Source of the DNA: Antitrichia curtipendula
Lineage: Eukaryota; Streptophyta; Bryopsida; Hypnales; Leucodontaceae
NCBI GenBank assembly: GCA_951230915.1
Contig: OX579638.1
Location: 16,944,696-17,008,695, forward strand
DNA: 64,000 nt
Direction of reading: 5' to 3'
Notes under the pieces: model-generated
What the model saw: the letters and a program-made list of their open reading frames with translations, nothing else
Databases searched by the model: none
What the model was told of the DNA's origin: nothing
Part shown: positions 1-9,959 of the stretch, in pieces
Layout: every line of letters starts with the position of its first letter
How positions within the stretch are numbered: position 1 is the stretch's first letter
Position numbers and translations under genes: made by a program

Positions 1-1471
1 ACTATCTATAGTTGTGGAGTGAGTTCCAACCGTGTGAGTTGCTTGTGCATGGCCTGCATGACATTCACTACTGTTAGTTATAGCCAAACGAGAGAATTGT
101 TATGATTGAACTTTTAGATCACCTTGAAATACAAGTGCGTCTTCTTATTTGCAAGGAAATCATGGACTCTCGCATGCCACGTTCTGGACGCGGTGGTGGA
201 AGAAGTGTACCTACTTCCGTGGTTGACGGTGAGTTCTTCTTTAGCCCATTTCTTTTATGTAATTTTTTTGATCAAATGCTACCTGCAAAATATAAGAAGA
301 CAATCCCATGACGCAGTTAGTATAATCAACTTACTTCTCAATGGATGCATGGACTGGGTTTTTTTTTCCAGTTCAACTACTAATGGCCGCTGCAGGGTGA
401 TTGCAAGAAAGACTAGTACTATTTTTTGTCACACTTGACGTGTCGGACTTGTTATTGGCTATAACTTTTGAAGAATGAATCCAATTAACTTGAAATTTTT
501 CTTGGAGATGGCTAACCTGATCTTGTTTAGATCCCTTATTTTTCAAAAAAATTTAAAAATCATTTTATATTTAAATTTCAATTTAGCTAATTTGTCACAC
601 TTTGCAGTTTAGGGGTTTTTAGTACTGGGAAGTATCCAAACTTAATGATCTAGATCTGAAATTTCTATGGTCTATTCCCATAGTAGGAAGTCATGTTTTT
701 ACCAAAGGAAATTTACAAATATTTTATTTTATGCCCTCCACATATGTGCGAATAGGGCTCCCTTGCGCGCGCAGTTCTGAACATTCAAAATTGTTTCAAG
801 ATCATTTTTTTGGTGAAATCTCTTTCCTATAAAGTCCTCGCAAATGGACAATTTTTAGTTTCCTTAAAAATGGTTTTTCCTATTTTTTACAAATTAAAAT
901 GTGAAAGTATCAATTTTCATGAGATTTTGCACTTTTCCAGTTTTCCTACTTAGAGAATTTTTCTATGCTTTTTCTTCCTAGGGTAACTTCTTCTTAAAGG
1001 TGTATATATTGAACAGATTTTTCAGATTTTTCTAAAATTGTTTTTCTAATTATACAGTACTTCCAAAAAAAACATGAGTATTGTGGAGAACGCTACGCTT
1101 TTTGGTCGGTCTTTCTTGCATTCACCTTGTAGAAAGCGCATGCTAAAACTTCTTTTTGTCTCCCTATAAGAACTTTCATTGCATTTGCATTTCTGTCGTT
1201 GAATATCAATTGAAACAATAGACATGTCCTGCACAACGTGAAATTTTGATTTCTGAGTTACTCAAAATTTTCATGGACCTGTAGTTTCAATTTAAACCCT
1301 TGTCGTACTTGCATAGTTGTTCCAATCGCTGCCGCTGAGTCTGTTGCTCTTCTTATTGTTGGTACCGTGGAACTGAATCGTCCACCCAGTGGACTTGAAT
1401 TATTGGATAGTACAAGCAGAGCCAAGCGCATCCGTAGAGATTGAAGACCCAACTAGCAAACTAATGAAGTT
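1..1471. other. Non-coding AT-rich flank, no gene recognised
   Basis: I see no convincing gene here. Short open frames occur on both strands but show no recognisable domain or splice structure. The right part, from about 1260, probably belongs to the 5' side of the Harbinger element whose MYB-like gene starts at 1472. I could not find the outer terminal inverted repeat of that element. Confidence 0.5.
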
Positions 1472-2629
1472 ATGGCTCTCATTGTTGCAAAACGACTCTT
1501 GTTTCTTGAAGAAGAAGACTGGGCAGACACACATGATTTGATGAACCCGGACTCAAATAAGTGGACACGCATCAATGCAATAGTTATGACAAGTGGTTTT
1601 TGTCCTTGTGTGCGGGATGCTGCAGCTTGCAAGAGCAAGTGGAACCAACTCATTCCTGAGTACAAAAAAATTGCAGATTACTTCTCTAGAACTAGAACCA
1701 ATGCTAATGACTACTGGAGTATGAGCCCACCTGATAGGAGATTGCATGGCCTTTCTAAAACGTTTTTGGAAGAGATTTTCTACGATATTCATGAGTGGTT
1801 CATGCTTCGATCCACCATGAATCTACCGCATTCATGTGCTTTATTTTCAGATGTAGACGCCAATTTCCGCGCTCCTCCTACAGCCTTGCAGCCCTGTGAC
1901 AACAATGACAACATAGAAAAAGAGTCAGAGGACTCCATGGATATTGCCTCGACGGAACAAAAAACAACGGATGACAGCAGCAACGCATTCACACCTGTCG
2001 GTGCATCCATGCAGTTCCCCAGCATCTCACCATCGCTTAAGGTTCATCCAGAAATGCTTTCCCGCACAACATGTAAACATAAATAGTCTTTGCCTGCAGG
2101 AGTCACACCGCAGCTCCTAAGTTCCAGTGACAATGCTGAAGAGACTGTCCTCAGGAGGCTTGGAAATACAGCCGTTAGAAGAAGGTCACTCACATGACAT
2201 AGTTTAGTGGCCCAAGCAACAAAGGCAACAGGAAAAGCAATGGCTACAGAGATGAAATAAATGACACTCTGCAGTCACGACGTCAAAAGATCAAAAATGG
2301 AGATTCAGATGAAGTTGTTTGCAGAATAAATGGAGTACATGAAAGACAAGGACATGAAACTTCAAGAAGCAACGCAAGCTGCTAATGAGAATGCAAAGCT
2401 CTCTATATTAAAGCAAGGGGAGGTTGTGCAATATTTGTCCAATCTGGCTGCCATTCTAAGCGCAAGTTTTCAGCACTCTACCTCTAGTCATTGGACAAGC
2501 ACATTTGTACAAGGCAAAAGCGGCATTGTCCTAGAAAAATTCAGCGGTCCTGAGAAGGTGCATTGCACTACTCTGGTAGTGACAACTGATGAAAACATTT
2601 TGGAGCAATTGAAGATTGTTAAGTAGATA
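1472..2629 (+). pseudogene. Harbinger-type MYB/SANT-like protein, decayed
   Basis: Accessory DNA-binding protein of a PIF/Harbinger transposon; in this superfamily it helps the transposase reach the nucleus and the element ends. The first open stretch (1472-2086, 204 codons) has the trihelix/SANT-like pattern: KWTRIN, a KSKWNQL block, then PEYKKIADYF, YWSMSPPDRR and a final FLEEIFYDIHEWF helix. An acidic Ser/Asp-rich linker follows. The same frame resumes from about 2102 (LRRLGNTAVRRR), runs through TGA at 2195, TAA at 2258 and TAA at 2327, then continues as a helical tail (MEYMKDKDMKLQEATQAA) to about 2626. A very small intron (donor near 2072, acceptor at 2100) could bypass the first stop at 2084, but the three later stops remain. 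It converges on the transposase gene at 2865, the usual two-gene Harbinger layout. Confidence 0.75.
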
Positions 2630-2864
2630 CTTAACTACTGTGTACTTGCATGTATAAAACGTTTGCAGTCAATTTAGCATTCATGTTTTATTTATTTATG
2701 TCTACATTACCGAAGTAGTCACTTCAACTAAAGCTACAATTTTCAATCTTTGAGATGTACAGAAGCAAGGACAATAGATTTCTTGTAACAAAACTCAATT
2801 TTTTTTATTTAGAAATAAGGCACTATGTACAGAGCATACTTGTCACAGCTAAACTTACTAGTGT

Positions 2865-4241
2865 TCATTGAATGAGAAGACCTCGCTGCGCAGCAAGGTG
2901 AAGACCAAGCTGAATCCGTTTTTGAAAACCTTGGATTACAGGGTACTCTTCCTGGACAGCCTGTTGCACTTCAGATCTCCCAAAAATTTCAGCATTCCTA
3001 TTCTCAGAGAAGCCCTCCATCCTCAAGACTTCTAGTAGATGTTCAACATCAGCCGTTGATTGATTAAGAAGCATGTTATGAAGAAGGCAGCAAGCCAAAA
3101 TGATGTCTGGCACAAAGGTGACATCTAAGTCAATTTTGTGCAAAAGTTCTTGAAATGTTTGCTTCAATATAGCAAACGTGTTTTCCACTATTGCTCTTCT
3201 CCGTTGATGCTTTCGATTGTACAAGCAATCTGCAATAGAAAGACCACCTTGCTCATGATGTGGTACCATGAGCCAAGGTAAGCACGGGTATCCTGCATCT
3301 CCAAGCAAAAATAGACTGAATTCATCAAAAGATAGAGAAGCATTCCACAAATTGTCGGATGTGGCTTTCTCATACAAAGCAGACCTTTGGTGAACGCGGG
3401 AGTCATTGGTGGAACTGGGCATTCCCAAAAATAGATCAAGAAACTGTTTCTCACTCTCAACTACGGCTTGGCAATTAATCGTGAAGCCACTAGACTTGAA
3501 GTAAAAGTAGTTCGTTGCTCCCACTTTTGGCTTAGATATACTCACGTGAGTGCCATCTATAACACCCAACACTCTAGGAAGACTACAAAGAAGTTTGAAA
3601 TCACTTTCCACCTGAACAAGCTTTGGTCCCCAAGGCCAATTTATCTCAGCTCGCAGAACCACATTAATGGCGTGCACGACGTCTCGAAAGAACATTGAAA
3701 CTGAACTGCGACCCATTGCGAACATTTCAGTGCAAACAAGCAAACTCACACCATGAGTGAGTTTGAAAAGAGTACAAGAAACACAAACCACAGGAGGAAC
3801 AGCTCAACGATATCTTGTATCTTTCTTCATAATTGCAGGTCTCATTATATCAGCCAACGCAAATACGAATGCTTTAGTCATTCAAAAAAGTTGGATCCAT
3901 GGGTCCTCCTCGTACTGCTCAAGAAGGAACCTGAAAAACCAAGTTGTACTTCTAGGCTTAACCTAGAATCCTAAGTCTTCGTCCAAGAGTTGATTGATTG
4001 TGCACAATCGGAACGCATGCAATGACTCTTAGGCCACCAACGCTGAATCCACTAACAACAATTTGATAGGCTGCCTCATGGCTTCAAACTCCATGACCGT
4101 GTCCTCGTGAACATCTCCAGTGCACATCAACTGTAAATAGGCTTGTGTGCACAACAGTAACATAATAATTGTAGAACCGAGTGCAATAAACTCCTGAGGG
4201 TTGCTTAATGGATCCATGGCTCCTGAAATAAAGAATGACAA
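2865..4241 (-). pseudogene. PIF/Harbinger (HARBI1-like) DDE transposase, decayed
   Basis: Transposase of the PIF/Harbinger superfamily, which cuts and inserts DNA at TWA targets. The long open part (3791 down to 2865, about 308 codons) keeps all three acidic positions in their usual contexts: GVIDGTHVSI (first D), LLGDAGYPCLPWLMVP (second D) and RRAIVENTFAILKQTF (E). Upstream in the same frame I read KPRSTTWFFRFLLEQYEEDP, then WIQLF-stop-MTKAFVFALADIM, then KKDTRYR-stop-AVPPVVCV. This is the family's conserved region before the catalytic core. The stops are TGA at 3884-3882 and 3806-3804; the first sits where relatives have Arg (FRM), and both fit CGA to TGA decay. A further open stretch (4241-4029, starting MDPLSNPQEF) may be the first exon, ending before a small intron. 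The gene is inactive unless another copy supplies protein. Confidence 0.85.
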
Positions 4242-5284
4242 GAGAATCAGTAAGTGTCAACCTCACTCACATTCCAAGGACCTTCATCTTTAGTGAATGA
4301 TAGTAATTCTGTTTTTTCAATATGCTTGAGATTTAAAAAAATTCTATCATCGAGCCCTTATTTGGCTTCTATAAATACAATTGAATACAAAACAATCAGG
4401 TGCATGCCAAATGGAAATTTCCCAAGTCCATGCCGCCATTACAGTCTATGCTCTCTACATTTCAAGTGCATGTTTGAATGTCTGAAAGTCTTACAAATTG
4501 TTAGACAAACTGGTGTTACAAATAAGTCACAGAACTTTTGATTAAGGCAATTCCTTTAAGAGTTATGAGACGGATAACACTAGTAGAAAAAGGGCTATTA
4601 ATGACTGGCGTTTATGACTACATAACCAGTTATTTAGGACACTTATGACAACAGAATGACTACTACCTGATTTTTGAATCAGAGTAATTTCGGACGAGTA
4701 ATTTCGGACAAGGTAGTCATTTATTCTTTTTCATCTTGTTGCTGATGTGGAAGTTCATTGGGGTGTGATTATATGGGGCAACTGACCTGGCAAGTGTTGC
4801 TGACGTGGTTTGTACACATGGAGGTTTACTATTGGTTGATTTAGGAATGACTTGGCAAATGTCGGTGGCCAGTTTTGCTGACATGGAAGATTTAGGATCA
4901 CCACTAAATCATTTTGTAGTAATGATTTTGCTTGCAACTGTCATACTTTAGTCATTTTTGGAATCATTGTAGTCATTTAGAAAGGTTGGCATATCCTTTG
5001 GGAGTCATCTAGTAGTCATATGATAGTCATTGGTAATGATTTGGTAGACATTATTTAGTCATTTATATGTAATTAGTTACACAGATGACTATTGCAGTCA
5101 TTCATTAGTTATTTATAGTTGCAAACAAAGAGACAAGAAGTATGAGAATTTCAAAATACTTGTTAATGAATCATTTTGTACATTTATCATATAACTAGAC
5201 TTATATGACTGCACTATAAATGAACTTCTTTGTTTTTCCACGCCATAATCTTTTCTTGCTTCTTGGTCCATTGAAAATTGTAGC

Positions 5285-5592
5285 CAATCAACAACTGAAA
5301 CAATCAACAACAAAACCACAGATCAGCAAAACAACAAAACAACAAAACAACAAAACTACACAACTTTCCTGCAAAATTGAAACAGAACAATAGAACAAAA
5401 CAACAACACAACAAAACTGTACAACTTCCCTACAAAACTGCAAAAGAACAATAGAACAAGACAACAACAGAACAGAACTGTACAACTTCCCTACAAAACT
5501 GCAAAAGAACAAGACAACAACAGAACAGAACTGTACAGCTTCCCTACAAAACTGCAAAAGAACAGTAGAACAAAACAACAACACTACAAAAC
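5285..5592. repeat. Minisatellite of A/C-rich units inside CACTA copy 1
   Basis: Imperfect tandem units of roughly 55-60 bp recur about four times. Each has an AACAAAACAACA-like tract, then an ACTGTACAACTTCCCTAC-like core, then AAAACTGCAAAAGAAC. Read on the minus strand it produces a Val/Cys/Phe-rich open frame, which is a by-product of the repeat. Confidence 0.8.
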
Positions 5593-6039
5593 CACTTATA
5601 CTTAAAGAAGATTGTAAGCTAAACCTTCAATATCTTAGGAAAAGTAGAGCAAATACAAGAGGAGAAAATGAGAAGATGTTTATAAGCAAGAAGAAAGAAG
5701 AACAAGATGCAAGGAGGAGGAGGCTGCTACCCTAAACCCTAAATATAAATGAGAGAGATGAAATCTCCATCGTTCATCTTCAGCAGCTACAGTTGCAATC
5801 TGCAACTACCACGTTACAATTTATTCTATGACTAAATAATGACTACGGAGTGACTGAACAATGACTAATAAATGAGATGTGCAGTTATAACGTACTACAT
5901 GTCAGCCACCACAGAGGTAGAAAGGCGGCTGACCTAAAATGTGGCGGCTGACCTAAAATTTAAACCATCCATTTGCTCTTGAGATACAATCTCACCCGTC
6001 CATCTAAGCCATTGTAGAAAGAAACAACCTGATTTTTCC

Positions 6040-6275
6040 ATTTGATCCATCGATCTGAACTGTCCATGTCAATTGTCCATCTGATCCATCCATCTAAACC
6101 GTTCATCTAATCCATCCATTTCAGTTGTTCATCTAATCCATCCATCTAAGCCGTTCATTTGATCCATCCATCTAAGTCATTCATCTGATCCATCCATCTA
6201 AGTTGTTATCTAATCCATCTATCTAAGTTGTCCATTTGATTCATTCATCTTAACCATCCATCTAAGCCGTCCATT
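6040..6275. repeat. Tandem CCATC/TCTAA repeats inside CACTA copy 1
   Basis: About nine degenerate units of roughly 22-24 bp, built on GATCCATCCATCTAAGCCGT, follow one another. They sit in the right half of the CACTA element and have no coding potential. Confidence 0.75.
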
Positions 6276-7304
6276 TGGCACTTAGTTTATGACTTGAAAA
6301 TGACTATAGTACAAGCAATCCTTTATAGAGGTGTAGATTATAAATTTAATAAATTCAATTTCCACAGTGTCTTATTGTTAGTCATTTTTGGTTCTACCAT
6401 AGTCATATATTGCGCTTAGTTTATTACAGCACAACTCAAGTATGACTCCATACAGTCCACATCAACAACAGGGCCACAGAACATAGACTGAACCACAGAT
6501 GACACCAATTCTCGTTGTTGGTTTCATCTAGGCCTCATCCACTGTTCATGTGAATTACTACAAAATGACTGCAACTTGCTACACGTCATCTTTGGCGCCA
6601 TTTTAATGACTAGAAGTCATTGTTCAGTTGCTTCTTGGTAACTAGTCATTTTTTCACTGGTTACATTTGACCCTATTTTCTACTAGTGTAAAGAAGTGAA
6701 GTCTACAACTTCTATTTATGATAAAAGAATAAAAAATTACTATCTTGGAAGCCATTCATTTTAAACCACGGTTATTGCATACAAAGATTAGAGCATTTTT
6801 GAGCCACATAATTGCAAGCCAACTGTCTTCCGAACTCCAGAAACCTTCAAAACTTGACATGTCAGATTTCATTTTAATATATTCTCAGTGTACTGACTTC
6901 ATTGGCTCGCCTCTCCTAATAAACGTAAAAGAGTAGCAGACGTAACATTCTCACAAATCTGGAGGTTTCAATAGCAACAATGATTGTGAAAGGAAAGTGT
7001 AAACTGAAGTACCTTGCAGATGCCAAACAACCTTGCAGATGAGGTTTCGTTGAAGCCTTAAAATTCAAGTGTGCCGATTCAGTCCAAAGTATTGTGGCTC
7101 TGATTTCCACTCCGTCTAAATCAGCTGTTTCATAGAACATTATTGTGTCAACGACCAATTGCAGTAGAACTCAGACACAAAGAATGCTACAATCAACGTG
7201 TTGAATAACCAAATGGACAAAAAAGCTATGAATGAACAACCCTGAACATACATGCAACAACGACGCAAAACACTACTGTGAATAGAGCAACCTACTTTGA
7301 ACAT

Positions 7305-7497
7305 AATGACAATCAGCGGTGTATATCAAAGTAGTCTCTCCCTCGTGCTGTCGGCCTGGGAAGTGGCCGGCCAATCAACCTGGTCACTGCAGCTGCATTA
7401 AACACAATGACAATCACCGGTGTCAATCAAAGCAGTCTCTCCCTTGCGCTGTCGATTTAGAAAGTAGCCGGCCGATCAACCTGGTCGCTGCAGTTGG
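7305..7497. repeat. Tandem duplication, period about 101 bp
   Basis: The unit starting AATGACAATCAGCGGTG at 7305 recurs at 7406 as AATGACAATCACCGGTG. Both units continue with CAGTCTCTCCC, a GCTGTCG block, GGCCGATCAACCTGGTC and CACTGCAG/CGCTGCAG. The copies differ at about one base in eight, so the duplication is not recent. Confidence 0.75.
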
Positions 7498-9010
7498 ACG
7501 GAATGCAACTCCTATACTTGAAGATACGCTTCAAATATTTCACAATGGTGATGTTCGGTGCACGTAGGCCGTGGAAGATCGTCAGTTTCTTCGGATTGAA
7601 AACGGCAACCTGGTTTATACACTGCTCGTTTGTGGCAATAAGGCGATCCAAAACTAAAGCGAGAACAACAACCACCTTGGGAATCTCTCACTCCAGAGCT
7701 CAATTTGAGCAGCGGAAATTTGCATCCCATGGAGGGAAATTTGATTTTCGATGCGATGGAAGCACTGTTGATGCTTTTGGTCGTGGCTCAGTATGCGCCG
7801 CAGATTAGGGCAGTGATTTTGGTGGAGTTTCAAAATCACTTGTTACAGAGCTTGCCATGAGGATCATTGTTGACATTCAATTCTACGTCGTAGACGTTGA
7901 TCACCACTTCACGGTCTGCACAACAGTGTGGCCAACAAATCAATCCACAACAATTTCTCACCATGGGCTACCGCAAGCAACGGAAAGCTGGAAAAATTGA
8001 AATTCATTGGAAAACAGGGGAAATGTCTCCACAACAAGCCTTGCACGAAGAAGAAAGAGGATAGGCCAACGGTGGCGGATGAAAACAATCTGTCCGTAGG
8101 AACGGAAAACAAGTGTGACAGCCCGCTAAGTTGGTGACAATCCTTTGTGACTTGACACACTGTAAGTCAATTTCCGATTCAACAGTCTGAACACAGAAGT
8201 GCCAATTCCAGCGATATAGTTCAATTTCAGTTTTTCACATGCCTCGACACTCTAACAAAATTTATTTTCTGTCACCACCAAACTTGTGCCGCTTCTAACG
8301 TTCAACTCACGTTGGTCACTAATGCCAGGTGAGGATGGAACATAACCAACTTAAATTGTTAAGTTGTGACATATGATTGCTTCATCTCTTGTTGTGCACA
8401 ATTGCCCCTCATGCATGCTATGAGTACAAGCAGACTTAAGAATTCCTTCAATATGTGAGGTGTTTAACCCGTTGAGTTTCTTTTGTTTGTAAATTCACCG
8501 TCATTGTCACATGATGAACTTGAGAGCTAGCTTCTCATATTGTTGTTCTAAAGTTTTTGGTAGCACAATCAAGTGAAATCTTTATAACTTTTTTATTTCG
8601 TTCATAGGCGGAATTCTTGATCAACATGCATGGACAATAAAAGTAGAGGAAGGCAAATCAGTGTGTGTTGCATTTCACATCTGCTATATTCAAACACTTT
8701 TTGAATTGCATAGCTTTGGTATATAATGATTGATGAATGCATTTGCATTGCCAAGCACTCTGAATTCGATTGTCGATTCATTTACAGGGTCCCTATATTC
8801 ATTGAGATCCTAATTGGATCAAAACTTGCATATATTCGTCCTAGCAGCTACTTGTCTTAGTAAATCTCAAAGTTGATCCTACAAAATTGAGTCTTGGGGA
8901 GTTTACTTAGAGTGTCCATTAGAAACCACATGCGAACAAAACTTTAGATCACCTATATAATTTTTGAATTTTAAATTAAAATTTTAAAAACAAATGAATA
9001 AATAAATAAT

Positions 9011-9035
9011 TATATATATATATATATATATATAT
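9011..9035. repeat. (TA)n microsatellite
   Basis: An uninterrupted run of about 12 TA units in a strongly AT-rich setting. Confidence 0.9.
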
Positions 9036-9959
9036 GAATAGATTTTTCTACTGTAAAAGTTCATATTTTGAATGATTGATATTTTTATTTGTTAATAATT
9101 ATTAGTTACAAATTTTTGAAACTAAATGATTCATTGTAGAACTGAAAGATAACTTTCACACCCCTATATTATATAAGAAAAAATTGTCTAAAAATGAATA
9201 AAATATTCCTAAAAATAATTCTCTATTGAAAGCTCATTTTGAGTTGAATATTGATTCAATGGTCATCTAAATGTATTCTCTATAATTATTTGAGTTGAAA
9301 AACATGCCATTTTAGTTCATTTTCAACCTCTTCTAGAAATCATTTCATATTTTATTTGAGATGGAAATTTTGGCAATAGAAACCTATATTCACTATTAAA
9401 CAATGCTCAAAATTTAAGGTTGAACTTATAATTTATTAGAAACCACTTTTTTGCATGTGGTTTGTTGTAATAGAACTAAGTATACCCCCCGAGAATTGAG
9501 TCTACTTTGCAATGAGCTCCGACAATGCCAAAGAGGGCTACATGCAGGAAGAAGTGTGGTTCGATAGTGAAGGGAGTGAGCCGAATTCTCCCATTAGAAT
9601 GCAAATTGAAAATTATGAGCTATTGGAGAGATTCTAAACACAAATTAGACGACAGACATGCGGTCGTTTTGCTGAAGTTGATGGAAGCGTTGGGAGAAAG
9701 GGCGGGAGGCCCACTAGTCGGGGCTACAACACAATAGTACCTTGCGGTTTTGGAACTAGACATTGAGCCTTCAAAGAGAGGTGTTGCACCTTTCGATCGG
9801 AGCAGATTGTACATGGAGAGTGGAGTTCTTCTCTTTGGTAATCCAACAATTGATGAATCTCCAAGCACTGATCTTCTACCTACATAGCAAGGGACTCGGC
9901 TACCATCATAAGATGGTGCCAAACAACAATTCTAGTCATTGAAATCCAGGCAATGTAGT

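Larger units (their letters stand above)
4578..6688. mobile_element. Non-autonomous CACTA (En/Spm) transposon, copy 1
   Basis: The element begins CACTAGTAGAAAA and ends with the reverse complement TTTTCTACTAGTG, a 13-bp perfect terminal inverted repeat. It is flanked by the 3-bp direct repeat TAA (4575-4577 and 6689-6691), which is the target duplication of CACTA transposons. Both subterminal regions carry many short TGACTA/TAGTCA motifs, the kind of array that binds the CACTA accessory protein. No transposase coding region is visible in its 2.1 kb; the middle is made of tandem repeats. It must rely on an autonomous relative. It lies just upstream of the broken Harbinger transposase gene. Confidence 0.9.
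6692..9510. other. Intergenic stretch without a supported gene
   Basis: About 2.8 kb separate the CACTA element from the pogo-like gene. The part at 7300-8300 is richer in GC than its surroundings and holds open frames of 70-104 codons on both strands, but none has a recognisable domain or clean splice signals. It could be the remaining promoter side of the Harbinger element or an unrecognised low-copy sequence. Two local features are listed separately. Confidence 0.45.

Noticed and set aside
5288..5584. 98-codon Val/Cys/Phe-rich frame on the minus strand, resembling a membrane protein
   Set aside because: It is the translation of the A/C-rich minisatellite inside CACTA copy 1.
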